From Paracoccus wurundjeri (GTDB lineage Bacteria > Pseudomonadota > Alphaproteobacteria > Rhodobacterales > Rhodobacteraceae), in contig NZ_JAUUTZ010000003.1 in the NCBI RefSeq assembly GCF_030678915.1, forward strand, positions 124,001-188,000: DNA of 64,000 nt, read 5' to 3'. Under the pieces are notes generated by a model. That model had not been told where the DNA came from. It searched no databases and was given only the letters and a program-made list of their open reading frames with translations. Each line of letters begins with the position of its first letter. Position 1 is the stretch's first letter. The position numbers and the translations under genes were made by a program. Positions 18,282 to 27,659 of the stretch are shown here, one piece after another.

Positions 18282-19195
18282 CTTGCGTTCCTTGGGTTAA
18301 GCACGTCGCGGAGCCGGTCGCCCACGAGATTGATGGACACAATGGTGATCAGCAAAGCAATGCCCGGAAAAAAGCTGATCCAGTAGAGTCCGGACAGCAG
18401 GTACTGATAGCCATTTGCGATAAGCATCCCCAGCGAAGGCTGGGTGACTGAAGCGCCAAGCCCCAGAAAGGACAGTGTCGCCTCCAGCCCGATGGCGCGG
18501 GCGACCTGCATCGTGGCGATCACGATGATCGGGGCAAGGCAGTTGGGCAGCAGATGGCGCAGCAGCACCCGATAGCCGGGGATGCGCAGACAGCGCGCGG
18601 CCTCGATATATTCTTTTTCCCGCTCGACCAGCGCCGTCCCGCGTGCGGTGCGGGCATATGTTGCCCATTCCGCAATGATGATCGCCAGCACGACATTGGT
18701 GACCCCGTTTCCAAGGATGGCAAGAACCATCAATGCCATCAGGATCGTCGGAAACGATAGCTGCAGGTCCACCAGCCGCATCAGGAAGCTTTCGATGCGT
18801 CCACCCAGATAGGCCGCCATCAATCCCAAGGTGGTGCCGATCAAGGCCGCCGCGAAAGCCGAAGCGATACCCACGATCAGCGAGGTGCGCAGCCCGTACA
18901 TGATACCCGACAGGATATCGCGTCCCTGCCCGTCGGTTCCCAGAAGATAGGGCACTCCGGCGAAGCTTTCCGAACCCGGTGGCAGCCGGCTGTCCATGAT
19001 GTCGAGCTGCATCAGATCATAGGGATCCTGCGGCGATAACAAGGGCGCGAAGATGGCTGCGCCCAGCACCACGATCAGGCCGATGGCGCCGATCAGAGCC
19101 GCCGGGGCCGCGAAGAAGCGCCGTATCGCGGGCCAGATCCGCCGGGGCGGCGGGGCGGTGATGGTCTCTGCAACGGTGGCGAGTTTGGGATCCAT
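18278..19195 (-). CDS. ABC transporter permease, DppC type (cluster 2)
   Basis: 305 aa. Cytoplasmic N-terminus, then PYLLGTDGQGRDILSGIMYG, coupling motif IEAARCLRIPGYRVLLRHLLPN, and the DppC-type ending RLRDVLNPRNAR. It follows the DppB-type gene after 6 nt and overlaps the DppD-type gene by ATGA. About six membrane helices. Confidence 0.92.
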   Translation of the reverse strand: MDPKLATVAETITAPPPRRIWPAIRRFFAAPAALIGAIGLIVVLGAAIFAPLLSPQDPYDLMQLDIMDSRLPPGSESFAGVPYLLGTDGQGRDILSGIMYGLRTSLIVGIASAFAAALIGTTLGLMAAYLGGRIESFLMRLVDLQLSFPTILMALMVLAILGNGVTNVVLAIIIAEWATYARTARGTALVEREKEYIEAARCLRIPGYRVLLRHLLPNCLAPIIVIATMQVARAIGLEATLSFLGLGASVTQPSLGMLIANGYQYLLSGLYWISFFPGIALLITIVSINLVGDRLRDVLNPRNAR

Positions 19196-19201
19196 GTCGC
19201 G

Positions 19202-20176
19202 TCACCCCTTGCCATCAAGCCGGACACGCGGATCCAGCAATGTGTAACACAGATCGATAATGAAGTTCAGCGACACGAACAGCACGACCATCATCATCAG
19301 ATAGGCGACGATCACGGGCCGGTCGAGCAGGTTGATGCTGTCGATGATCAGTTTCCCCATGCCGGGCCATCCGAAAATGCTTTCCGTCACCACCGAGAAG
19401 GCGATCAGCGAGCCGAATTCCAGCCCGATGATGGTGACCACCGGTATCATCAGATTCTTCAGGATATGCACCAGAATGATGCGGTTTTCCCGCAGACCCT
19501 TCGCCCGCGCGAATTTCACGTATTCCTGGCTCACCACTTCCTGCACCCCGGCCCGGGTAAGGCGCAGTATCAGCGAGGTCTTGAACAGCGCGAGGTTGAG
19601 CGCCGGCAGAAACAGATGCAAAAGCCCGTCGGTGGTCAGAAACGACCACCGCGCCCCGAACAGTTCCGCGGTTTCGCCCCGGCCGTTCGATGGCAGCCAG
19701 CCAAGCTGTACCGCAAACAGCAGGATGAACATCAGGCCCACCCAAAAGGTTGGCAGCGAAAACCCAAGGATCGAGCCGGTCATGATCACCCGCGACGACA
19801 GCCGGTTCGGATGAAGACCCGCATATAGGCCCAAGGGCAGCCCGATGACGATGGCGATCAGCATGGCGCAAAGCGCCAATTCCAGCGTCGCGGGCAGCCG
19901 CTCGAGAATGACGTCCAGCGCCGGCCTGGAATAGACGAAGCTGTCGCCAAAATCCCCCTGCGTCAATCCGTGCAGAAAGCTCAGGTATTGCTGCCATATT
20001 GGCCGATCCAGACCAAGGCTTTCGATCACTTTCAGACGTTCCGCCTGATTGAGATCCGGATTGATCAGAATATCGACCGGGTTGCCGATCACATTCACGC
20101 CAAGGAACACGATCAGTGTCATCGCGAAGATGACGAAACCGGCTTGGATCAGGCGTCTGATAAGGGAGGTTGTCAT
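19202..20176 (-). CDS. ABC transporter permease, DppB type (cluster 2)
   Basis: 324 aa. N-terminal helix, periplasmic loop (NLNQAERLKVIESLGLDRPIW), coupling segment VVSQEYVKFARAKGLRENRI and end LLDPRVRLDGKG. It begins 21 nt after the gamma-glutamyltransferase gene, so enzyme and transporter are most likely co-transcribed. Confidence 0.92.
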   Translation of the reverse strand: MTTSLIRRLIQAGFVIFAMTLIVFLGVNVIGNPVDILINPDLNQAERLKVIESLGLDRPIWQQYLSFLHGLTQGDFGDSFVYSRPALDVILERLPATLELALCAMLIAIVIGLPLGLYAGLHPNRLSSRVIMTGSILGFSLPTFWVGLMFILLFAVQLGWLPSNGRGETAELFGARWSFLTTDGLLHLFLPALNLALFKTSLILRLTRAGVQEVVSQEYVKFARAKGLRENRIILVHILKNLMIPVVTIIGLEFGSLIAFSVVTESIFGWPGMGKLIIDSINLLDRPVIVAYLMMMVVLFVSLNFIIDLCYTLLDPRVRLDGKG

Positions 20177-20197
20177 GGCTCGCTGCTTTCTGCTGGC

Positions 20198-21811
20198 TCA
20201 GTCGACGCTGATTGCCATACCGTCGCGTTGCGGATCCGCCGCGCCAGAGGAAATCCCGTCCGTAATCCGAATACCGTGCAACGCGGCAAAGGCATAGGTC
20301 TGCGGCGAACGTACCACCTGATATCCGTCGCTGCGCAATTCATTAGCCACCGAGCGGCGGATGCGGTTGCAGATATCGATACTGTTCGAAACCCCCACCA
20401 GTCGCGGCGCAGACACGGCGGCATGAATATTCATGTCGAAATCTATCATATTGATGATCCCCTGCGCCACCGTGGGGGCGATATAGCTTCCACCCGGCGC
20501 CCCGATCACGATCTCGGGGGTTTCATCGTCGAAGACGATCGTCGGCGCGGCGGAACTGGCCCTGCGCTTGCGCGGCGCGATCGATGCCGCCTTGCCGGGG
20601 CGCGGATCGAACCGGCTCATCAGGCCGTTATACATAAAGCCAAGCCCGTCAGTGATGGCACCGGACGGGCTGCCAAGCGAATGGGTCAGGGCGACGGCAT
20701 TGCCGTCTTTGTCGACCACCGAGATATGGGTGGTATCGCGCTGCGACATGTCCAGCCGCTCGACCGAGGCGCGTTCACCGCGCTTGATCCGGTCAGCCAG
20801 ATCGGTCGCATGCTCTTTCGACAGCAGTTCATCGACCGGCACTTCGACATAGGCAGGGTCGCCCATATGCGCGTCTTTGTCGATTGTCATGTGCTTCATG
20901 GCTTCGAAAAGCGTCCGCACATATTCGACCGAACCATGCTTCATATTCGCCAGATCGAAATTCTCGAGAATATGCAGCAGCTCGATCATCGGAAAGCCGG
21001 AACCCGGCGGGGGGCTGGATGCAATGCGGCGTCCGCGATAGCTGCCCCAGACCGGTGCGGCCTTGGTGATGTCATATTGCGCCAGATCTTCAAGCCCGAT
21101 CAAACCGCCATGCGCCGCGAAATCCCGGGCAATCTGTTCGGCGATCTCGCCGTGATAGAAGATATCGGAGGATCCGCTTTCCGCCACACGCCGCAATGTC
21201 CGCCCCAGATCCGGGTTGCGCAGCAGTTCCCCGACACCGCGCAACCGCCCGTCTTCGTGGAAGTAGACGCGCTTTCCGGTGTTCGAATACCGCAGCTTGT
21301 CCAGCGTGTTCACCTGCCCGTCACCAGTCTGGTCCTTGGTCCAGTACCAGTGCATATGGGGGCGGATCATAAAGCCCTCTTCGGCATATTTGATGGCCGG
21401 AGCGATCAGTTCGGCCCAATCCCATGTGCCGTAATCGCGCAGCGCCCGTTCATATCCCTTCAGCGAACCTGGCGTGCAGCAGGCAAGATAGCCGATCTCT
21501 GAACTATTATCCTCGAGAATAAAGCCGAAGCCGTCGCGGCTCTGCCCCAGCAGCTTGTCGAGCCACATATCGGGCGTCGCGGCGGCGGGGGCCAATGCAT
21601 AGAATTCGAGGAACTCATGGATGCCCCGCGCCGGCATGTATACCTGCATCGAGCCGAAGCCGCCGATGCCGGACATCTGCGGATCCACAACGCCTTGAAC
21701 GAAAGCGCATGCCAGCGCCGCGTCGATGGCATTGCCACCCCGTTCCAGAATCTCCGCTCCGGCCTCTACCGCTTCGGGCTGTGGAGCAACGATCGTGGCA
21801 TTGCGGATCAT
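20198..21811 (-). CDS. ggt: Gamma-glutamyltransferase family protein
   Basis: About 537 aa, an N-terminal nucleophile hydrolase. The self-cleavage region RDTTHISVVDKDGNAVALT contains the threonine that becomes the nucleophile of the small subunit (around residue 358); GAPGGSYI is the conserved glycine-rich block that contacts the gamma-glutamyl group. No signal peptide is evident at the chosen start (MIRNATIVAPQPEAVEAG), unlike the periplasmic E. coli enzyme, so it may act in the cytoplasm after import. Its ATG overlaps the stop of the hydrolase gene. Related family members cleave other gamma-linked amides or acyl groups, so glutathione is only one candidate substrate. Confidence 0.9.
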   Translation of the reverse strand: MIRNATIVAPQPEAVEAGAEILERGGNAIDAALACAFVQGVVDPQMSGIGGFGSMQVYMPARGIHEFLEFYALAPAAATPDMWLDKLLGQSRDGFGFILEDNSSEIGYLACCTPGSLKGYERALRDYGTWDWAELIAPAIKYAEEGFMIRPHMHWYWTKDQTGDGQVNTLDKLRYSNTGKRVYFHEDGRLRGVGELLRNPDLGRTLRRVAESGSSDIFYHGEIAEQIARDFAAHGGLIGLEDLAQYDITKAAPVWGSYRGRRIASSPPPGSGFPMIELLHILENFDLANMKHGSVEYVRTLFEAMKHMTIDKDAHMGDPAYVEVPVDELLSKEHATDLADRIKRGERASVERLDMSQRDTTHISVVDKDGNAVALTHSLGSPSGAITDGLGFMYNGLMSRFDPRPGKAASIAPRKRRASSAAPTIVFDDETPEIVIGAPGGSYIAPTVAQGIINMIDFDMNIHAAVSAPRLVGVSNSIDICNRIRRSVANELRSDGYQVVRSPQTYAFAALHGIRITDGISSGAADPQRDGMAISVD

Positions 21812-22659
21812 GAGCGCATTTCCTTCAGCGTACGGGTCAGGAACGTTTTCACATGGCCAATGCATTTCATTCGGTCATGCGATACGCCAGCCACTTCATC
21901 CAGAATGACCCTTACGCCCGCCGCCTCGAAAGAGGCCTTCAGGCTGCGCAGACGCTCTGGCCGGGTTGTGCCGGCGCCATTCGCACCCTCCATGTAATAT
22001 TGCGACCCGGGTTTATGCGTGATTTCCCATGTTTCCAGATCGGCTTCGCCAACCACCATATGCACGGGAACCTGGGCTAATGCGTCGGGATCGATGGGTT
22101 TTCCAAAGCGATCGGCAAGATCGCGCACACCGACCCACCAATCCCGGTCCGGGTCAAGCAGCGTAACCGAACCTGGAGCTCCAACCGATGCGGCCCACAG
22201 CCTTTCAGGATGCAGAATGGCGAAGCGATGCGAGAACTGCCCGCCGCCCGAATAACCGAATATCGCGAATTTCGACCAGTCCTGTCGGTATTTCGCGGCC
22301 ATCTCATCGACCATCGACAACAGGACCTGATCATAGCGGATGTCGCCCTCTCCGATATACTTATAGCCCGAACGTGCGCCGTCTCCGCGGACATTCACGG
22401 GGAAGATCGGGCAGAGGATGGCGCAGTCATTGTAAAGACCGAATTCGGCAAAGCCATCGCGGAACTCGAAGGCAGAGGTGCGGCCGGTGCCATGTACCGC
22501 CACCAGCAAATCCACCTTCCGCCCTTCCGCCGCGGCCGGCGGAACATAGAGCATCATGTGAAACCGGGGATCGGCGGTTGAGGCGAAGACGGCAGTCTCA
22601 CCGTAATCATAGATGGCACGGGCGCGCAATGCGCCTTCTTTGGTTCCAAGCTCCTGCAT
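21808..22659 (-). CDS. Alpha/beta hydrolase, esterase or depolymerase-like
   Basis: 283 aa. The nucleophile elbow GYSGGG follows KFAIF, an oxyanion segment VAVHGTGRTSAFEF comes earlier, and acid and base candidates are in VVGEADLETWE and EVAGVSHDRM. The layout resembles poly(hydroxyalkanoate) depolymerase/feruloyl esterase-like hydrolases, but no signal peptide is visible. Start 22659 has AGGAG at the right distance; an upstream in-frame ATG at 22686 lacks a ribosome site. It is coupled to the gamma-glutamyltransferase gene, so it may remove an ester or amide group from the same imported compound. Confidence 0.82.
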   Translation of the reverse strand: MQELGTKEGALRARAIYDYGETAVFASTADPRFHMMLYVPPAAAEGRKVDLLVAVHGTGRTSAFEFRDGFAEFGLYNDCAILCPIFPVNVRGDGARSGYKYIGEGDIRYDQVLLSMVDEMAAKYRQDWSKFAIFGYSGGGQFSHRFAILHPERLWAASVGAPGSVTLLDPDRDWWVGVRDLADRFGKPIDPDALAQVPVHMVVGEADLETWEITHKPGSQYYMEGANGAGTTRPERLRSLKASFEAAGVRVILDEVAGVSHDRMKCIGHVKTFLTRTLKEMRS

Positions 22660-22764
22660 GGGCTCTCCTATGGGAAGGGTATTCAAGGCCGGCCTCGGCC
22701 CGGTAGCCGAGGATTCCTGGCGGGATGTGCGGGGAAGACGATCGGCCTTCCTCGCGGCGTTCTT

Positions 22765-24348
22765 TTATTCGGTGGTGCCGTGCACTTCGTAGGCGAGCGT
22801 GTACTTGTCCCCGCGCGGCGTGAACTCGATATTCTGTTTCGCGCCCATGACCACGTTTTCGTAATGCATAGGCAGCAGCCAGACATCGTTGAAAGTCAAA
22901 GCCGAGATCTGTTGCAGTAATGGTTCGCGGGCATCTTCGTCCAATGTCACGGTTGCCTTGTCCAACAATTCGTTGATCTCTGGAACGTCGATTCCGCCGC
23001 CGTTATAGCGCCCGGTACCCCTCTCTGCATCACGCCCGGCAACGATGGCCAACGCCGGGTTCGAGACCTCACCCGTGTTCACGCCCCAGGCGCCCAGAAA
23101 CACCGAATATGCACCCTCGGAATATTTGCCCGAATACACCGACCAGGGCATGACTTCCACCTTGGTGTCGATGCCGATCCTGGTCAGCATCTGACCGGCA
23201 GCCTGTACCACTTCGCTGTCGTTCACATAACGCCCCGAAGGCCCGTGAATGGTTACTGCAAAGCCGTCGGGATAGCCTGCTTCAGCCAACAACGCCTTGG
23301 CGGCTTCCGGATCATAGCCTACTTCCTCGACGTCGTCCGAATGGCCAAAGAAACCCTCGGCAACATATTGATGCGCCACGGTGCCGTTTTGCTGCATGAT
23401 CCGGTCGACGATCGCTTCGCGGTCCATGGCCATCAGCAGCGCTTTGCGCACCCGTTCATCCTTGAACGGATTGCTGTCGAGCGGGGAACCATCCTTGGCG
23501 GTGACGAAGGGCGACTCATCGCGGGACACATCCATGCCAAGATAGACAAGGCGCGTCGACTGGCCACGAGTGATCTTGAGTTTGCTGTTGTTTTCGACTT
23601 GCTGGACACCTTCGGCGGGAAGGTTTTCGATCAGATCCAGATCGCCAGCCAGAAACGATGCCAGCCGCCCGCCCTCGTCGGGGACGAAGCGCAGGGTCAC
23701 ATGGCTCCAATCGGCCGGACCAGCGAAATAATCGTCGTTGCGTTCCAGCTCTACCCGGTCACCGGGATTATAGGATACCAGCTTGAACGGACCGGTTCCG
23801 ACTGCGGCGGGACCGTTTTCGAATTCCGCGACCGGAGCATCCGCGAATTCCGAGCTGATGATGCGGATCCGGCTTAGCGAATTCAGGATCAGCGGATCAG
23901 GCACGGTCGTTTCCACCACCACCGTGTGTTCATCTTCGGCGGTCACATTCGCGATGTTGCGCGTATAGGCCGCGAAGGCCTGACTGTCCTTGTCACGGGC
24001 GCGGATCAGCGAGGCCACGACATCTTCGGCATCGAAGGCAGAGCCATCATGGAAAGTCACGCCCTCACGCAGCTTGAAGCGCCAATGCGTATCGTCGATT
24101 ACTTCCCATTCGCTCGCGAGTTGCGGCTTATTCTCGGCCATTCCGCCACGGTCGATCAGACTGTCCCAGATATGGCGGCTGGTGGCATTGTTGGGCGAAT
24201 TTGAATCTTCATGAGGGTCGAGCGACGTGATCGGCGCGGCCATGCCAATGGAAAGCTTTGCTTCCTGCGCAAAGGCTGGCGTGGCGGTGGCAGCCATCAA
24301 TGCCAGTATCGAGGCGTGAAAGCTGCGCCGGGTCATGAAATTGATCAA
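22765..24348 (-). CDS. ABC transporter substrate-binding protein, dipeptide class (cluster 2)
   Basis: About 527 aa. An export signal (TRRSFHASILALMAATATPAFA-Q) precedes family 5 blocks LREGVTFHDGSAFDAEDV, AVGTGPFKLVSYNPGDRVE and KDERVRKALLMAMDREAI. A GGGAG (24356-24360) lies 7 nt before an in-frame TTG at 24348, whereas the ATG at 24336 has no site at proper spacing, so a TTG start is favoured. It is the first gene of the operon that continues with the hydrolase, gamma-glutamyltransferase, permeases, ATPases and AbrB-type protein. Confidence 0.9.
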   Translation of the reverse strand: MINFMTRRSFHASILALMAATATPAFAQEAKLSIGMAAPITSLDPHEDSNSPNNATSRHIWDSLIDRGGMAENKPQLASEWEVIDDTHWRFKLREGVTFHDGSAFDAEDVVASLIRARDKDSQAFAAYTRNIANVTAEDEHTVVVETTVPDPLILNSLSRIRIISSEFADAPVAEFENGPAAVGTGPFKLVSYNPGDRVELERNDDYFAGPADWSHVTLRFVPDEGGRLASFLAGDLDLIENLPAEGVQQVENNSKLKITRGQSTRLVYLGMDVSRDESPFVTAKDGSPLDSNPFKDERVRKALLMAMDREAIVDRIMQQNGTVAHQYVAEGFFGHSDDVEEVGYDPEAAKALLAEAGYPDGFAVTIHGPSGRYVNDSEVVQAAGQMLTRIGIDTKVEVMPWSVYSGKYSEGAYSVFLGAWGVNTGEVSNPALAIVAGRDAERGTGRYNGGGIDVPEINELLDKATVTLDEDAREPLLQQISALTFNDVWLLPMHYENVVMGAKQNIEFTPRGDKYTLAYEVHGTTE

Positions 24349-24488
24349 TGTCTTGCTCCCTTGTCGGTGTGAACCGGCCTTTGGCTGGTTGATATTGATT
24401 GGGTCGCGGGGGGTTCCAACGCACTCAAAAGACAGGGCGGCCAAATGATTTGTCAAATTCTTTTTATCATTGTTTTACTGAATGAAAC

Positions 24489-25286
24489 ATGCATTATAAC
24501 GATATAAAAATCCCAAAAGGTTTCGTTGTGGAAAAATTTTATACTGTAGATTCAGTAGATAAAGCATTAGATCTTCTTATGGCGGTTGCGCGGAAACCGA
24601 ATACCGGGGTAACGGAATTGGCCAGGAAGACCGGGCTTACCAAATCTCGTGCCTATAGATTGTTGCATACAATGGAACAGCGCCAAATCATCAAGCGCAC
24701 GAGAGAGAGCACTTATGGCCTTGGCGATGCGATGCTGGTGCTTGGAATTACCGCCAGTTCGCAGATGGATATGATTCGCCTGGCGACCCCGATCCTGGAA
24801 GAGCTTTGCCAGCGTGTGAATGAAACCGTCCAACTGCGCACGATTGACGGAACAGAGGCGCTATGTGTCGCCAAGGCGGAACCCTCTCGCGATTTGCGGG
24901 TGCATGCCAATGTCGGACGGCGGCGGCCTCTTTATGCCGGATCGCCCAAATGCCTGCTGGCGTTCCAGCCGCAGGATTTTATCGATAAATGCGTTCCGCT
25001 CGTCCCCGCGCCGCTGACCGCAAACACACCCCGCACACGCGGGGCCATCCTTGAAGAGCTGACAAAAATCCGCCGTCAGGGATATTGCGTCAGCCGTGGC
25101 GAGGTTGGTGACCAACAGATTTCCTGCTCGGCTCCGGTTTTCGCGCTCGATAGCTCAGTAGTGGCCTCGATGCATGTGGTCGCGCCAGCTTTCCGAATCC
25201 ACGAATCCGAACTGACGCATATCATCCGTCTGACGACCTCTTCCGCTGCACGGCTTTCCAGGGCTTTGGGTTGGTCGGACGGCTAG
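24489..25286 (+). CDS. IclR-family transcriptional regulator
   Basis: Up to 265 aa. The winged helix (VDKALDLLMAVARKPNTG, TELARKTGLTKSRAYRLLHTME) is followed by the IclR effector domain with RLATPILEELCQRVNETVQL and the late block GYCVSRGEVGDQQISCSAPVF. It is divergent from the gamma-glutamyl/dipeptide operon, and the AT-rich gap between them should hold both promoters. A GTG at 24528 has AAAAGG at good spacing and may be the true start, giving 252 aa. Confidence 0.9.
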   Translation: MHYNDIKIPKGFVVEKFYTVDSVDKALDLLMAVARKPNTGVTELARKTGLTKSRAYRLLHTMEQRQIIKRTRESTYGLGDAMLVLGITASSQMDMIRLATPILEELCQRVNETVQLRTIDGTEALCVAKAEPSRDLRVHANVGRRRPLYAGSPKCLLAFQPQDFIDKCVPLVPAPLTANTPRTRGAILEELTKIRRQGYCVSRGEVGDQQISCSAPVFALDSSVVASMHVVAPAFRIHESELTHIIRLTTSSAARLSRALGWSDG

Positions 25287-25580
25287 AGATTGGCAAATAA
25301 AATTTCCCCATTGTCTGGCTCGGCAACACCGCGCTTGGCGATCGATTAGTCGTCCAAGGTCGCTTGGTGTTTGGAGCGGCGCGCCACAACAATGTGGCGT
25401 TTCAACGGGTTTGACATACCAGATTGAATCGCCACGGGTTTACCAGAGAATAAAATACTCAAGGGATGAACCCTATAACGAAGAAACAATTCATCCCGGC
25501 CTGTCCTGCCGAACCTCGCGAATGCGAGACGATCACGGGAAGCACTGACCGGGCAGGGCCCCTTCAAGTCATTCGAAAAT

Positions 25581-25611
25581 CCGCCGCCCGGATAACAAGA
25601 CGGGGCGGCGG
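25581..25611 (-). terminator. Terminator of the methyltransferase gene
   Basis: CCGCCGCCC (25581-25589) and GGGCGGCGG (25603-25611) form a 9-bp GC stem with a 13-nt loop, six bases past the methyltransferase stop. On the minus strand it is followed by ATTTTC, a short U run. The rest of the 330-nt gap 25287-25616 shows no gene I can support. Confidence 0.7.
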
Positions 25612-25616
25612 TGCGA

Positions 25617-26348
25617 TCAGTTTTTGTGCGCTGAAACCAGTAACATCATCGGACGTTCCATCTCTTCGGCAAGCTCTGGCATAGCCTCGATCTGCTCAGG
25701 CGTCGGCGCGAACTCTTTGATCTGTCGCAGTGTGAAACCCGCGCTGATCAGCCTGTTGAGGGTCGTGGCCAGCGTCCGGTGATGCTTCAGCACCCCCTTT
25801 GCGAACCAGTCGGTGCGGCGTTCGCCCTCCAGCGAATAGCCGTTGACAGGCCATGTCCTGCGCCCGTCCTCGTCCTGTATCCAGTGCGGGTGCGTGGCGG
25901 CCATGAAAATCGGATGTTCGATGGTGAACACCAGATTGCCGCCGGCGGTTAGCGCCGTGTGGATCATGCGGCTCAATCGTACGAAATCCCGGACATAGTG
26001 AAAGGTCAGCGCGCTGTAGACCAGGTCGAATGAAGCCTTCGGCAATTCCAGCATATCCAGATCGGCGATGCGGTATTCGATGGCGGCATCGGTGGTGTCG
26101 GCGCGCGCGCGCTCGATCATGTTCCGCGACAGGTCAATCCCCAGGATTGAGGCCGCGCCCTGTTCACGGAACCAGCGTGAAGCCCAGCCGAAGCCGCAGC
26201 CCAGATCGGCTATGCGTTTGCCAGTCACATCCGGCAGCAACGCACGGATGGCGGGCCATTCCGGTGCCGCATCCAACCCATGCACCTGTCGGGGAAGCTG
26301 GCTGTAGCCAGCGAAGAAATCGGGGTTGTCGTAGATATTCTGTGCCAT
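25617..26348 (-). CDS. Class I SAM-dependent methyltransferase
   Basis: 243 aa. SAM-binding motif I is RIADLGCGFGWASRWF, motif II is ILGIDLSRNMIERAR, and the later FDLVYSALTFHYVRDF and GGNLVFTIEHP fit the UbiE/Methyltransf_11 group. The acceptor is unknown. ATG 26348 has GGAG six bases upstream; the frame is open further upstream without a site. It is a single-gene unit with its own terminator. Confidence 0.85.
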   Translation of the reverse strand: MAQNIYDNPDFFAGYSQLPRQVHGLDAAPEWPAIRALLPDVTGKRIADLGCGFGWASRWFREQGAASILGIDLSRNMIERARADTTDAAIEYRIADLDMLELPKASFDLVYSALTFHYVRDFVRLSRMIHTALTAGGNLVFTIEHPIFMAATHPHWIQDEDGRRTWPVNGYSLEGERRTDWFAKGVLKHHRTLATTLNRLISAGFTLRQIKEFAPTPEQIEAMPELAEEMERPMMLLVSAHKN

Positions 26349-26885
26349 CTTCATCTCCAGAGGAAAAGGGGAGGACAAGGCACGATTCCACGCCAAATAG
26401 CCTCGTCCGCAAGGGCGAGGCCGAGATTGGCAATCGGCGTGTTCAGCTCACGTGATCGTCATCCCGGCATCCCGCCAAGGGGATACCGGTCGACCGGGCG
26501 ACAATATGGATGTCCTTCTCAATCATGCGGGCTATATTGATCGGGATGCTGCAGATGTCAATTTCATCACGGATATGCATGGCCGCGATGGTCACATTGG
26601 ACCAATTTGATGGCCGGTTTCGCTACGACCGGCATGCATGACCGGTTCAGTGAAGCTGCGCCGCCGCATGGCACGGTATGGTGAAGATCCGGTTTGGGTC
26701 ATTTTTCTGCGCCGCCATTGCATGTGACGCGGATGGCTGCCGCACTGCCGCAAATCCGTTCAAAACCCTTATCCGTCATTCGAACATATGGACGATCTGG
26801 TGCAGTCACCGCCGCACCGAATGCTCAAACACTGCACAGGAATACTGCCTCGTTCTCGTTTCCAGGTGCAGTTCTTTTCACGAGA
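26349..26885. other. Intergenic stretch with no supported gene
   Basis: About 540 nt between the methyltransferase start and the reductase end. A minus-strand stretch near 26455-26580 reads as a plausible peptide (IRDEIDICSIPINIARMIE) ending in a stop, but it has no recognisable domain or ribosome site and may be a decayed gene tail. Nothing else was identified apart from the methyltransferase promoter region. Confidence 0.35.
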
Positions 26886-27488
26886 TCATTGTTGTACTGG
26901 GAAAACCAGATGGGTTACGCGGTCGCCCTGGACGCATACTCTCGGGTTGCCGAGCAGGACGTCGTTTGTAGAGAGTTGACCAAAGAAGGGGCGATTGCCG
27001 TCCCCCATAACTACCGGCACCAAATTGACGGCCACTTCGTCCAGCAGCCCCAGATCCAGGCACTGCCGGGCGATGGTCCCCCCGGTGACGGACACGATGC
27101 GGTCGCCGGCGATTTCCTGAGCGCGTGCGATCGCGGCTTGCACTCCGTCCGTCACGAAGAAGAAGGGCGCGTCGGGGTGAGCAGCGATCCAGTCCGAAGG
27201 GATGTGGTGTGTAACCACGACGACGGGGACATCCAGACTGTGCCGGCCGTGCCAGCCTTTGGTGACGTCGAACAGCGTACGGCCACAGACCAATACCCCC
27301 ACCGAAGAGATCCACTGTTGCCAATATTCTGCACTCGGCGGGCTGAGATGGACGTCGAAATCTCCGGCCGGGGTCGGCAGGGCAACTTCGCCATTCTGGA
27401 GCCAATCGAACAACCGGCCGATGGTGTTGTCCTGTCTGGCCACATAGCCATCCAGAGACATAATCGCTTGCGCTTGCACCAGGCCCAT
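26886..27488 (-). CDS. Dihydrofolate reductase-family (RibD C-terminal-like) reductase
   Basis: 200 aa. It begins QAQAIMSLDGYVARQDN, the NADPH-binding start of RibD-C/DHFR-like proteins; later blocks are GVLVCGRTLFDVTKGW, VPVVVVTHHIP, VSVTGGTIARQCLDLGLLDEV and NLVPVVMGDGNRPF. Such stand-alone proteins usually have uncharacterised reductase roles and are not the essential FolA. GGGGAGG lies 8 nt before the ATG. It is divergent from the DUF2332 gene. Confidence 0.88.
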   Translation of the reverse strand: MGLVQAQAIMSLDGYVARQDNTIGRLFDWLQNGEVALPTPAGDFDVHLSPPSAEYWQQWISSVGVLVCGRTLFDVTKGWHGRHSLDVPVVVVTHHIPSDWIAAHPDAPFFFVTDGVQAAIARAQEIAGDRIVSVTGGTIARQCLDLGLLDEVAVNLVPVVMGDGNRPFFGQLSTNDVLLGNPRVCVQGDRVTHLVFPVQQ

Positions 27489-27659
27489 CTGAATAGCCTC
27501 CCCTAGTGGATAGGCCTTCCCGTATCCCCGTCGATGGTGCCCGATCCAATAACGTCATTCAACGGTTTTCCGGGAGCGATGCGAAGAGCCCATAGCGGAC
27601 CTTGTTCCAAACCTGTGATGCTGCCAGACTCTGATGGGTAAGAAAGCTGGGACTGAGCC

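Noticed and set aside
19970..21502. 510-codon plus-strand frame opposite gamma-glutamyltransferase and DppB
   Set aside because: High-GC shadow: rich in Arg, His, Gly and Gln, no domain, no ribosome site, and it spans the junction of two well-supported opposite genes.
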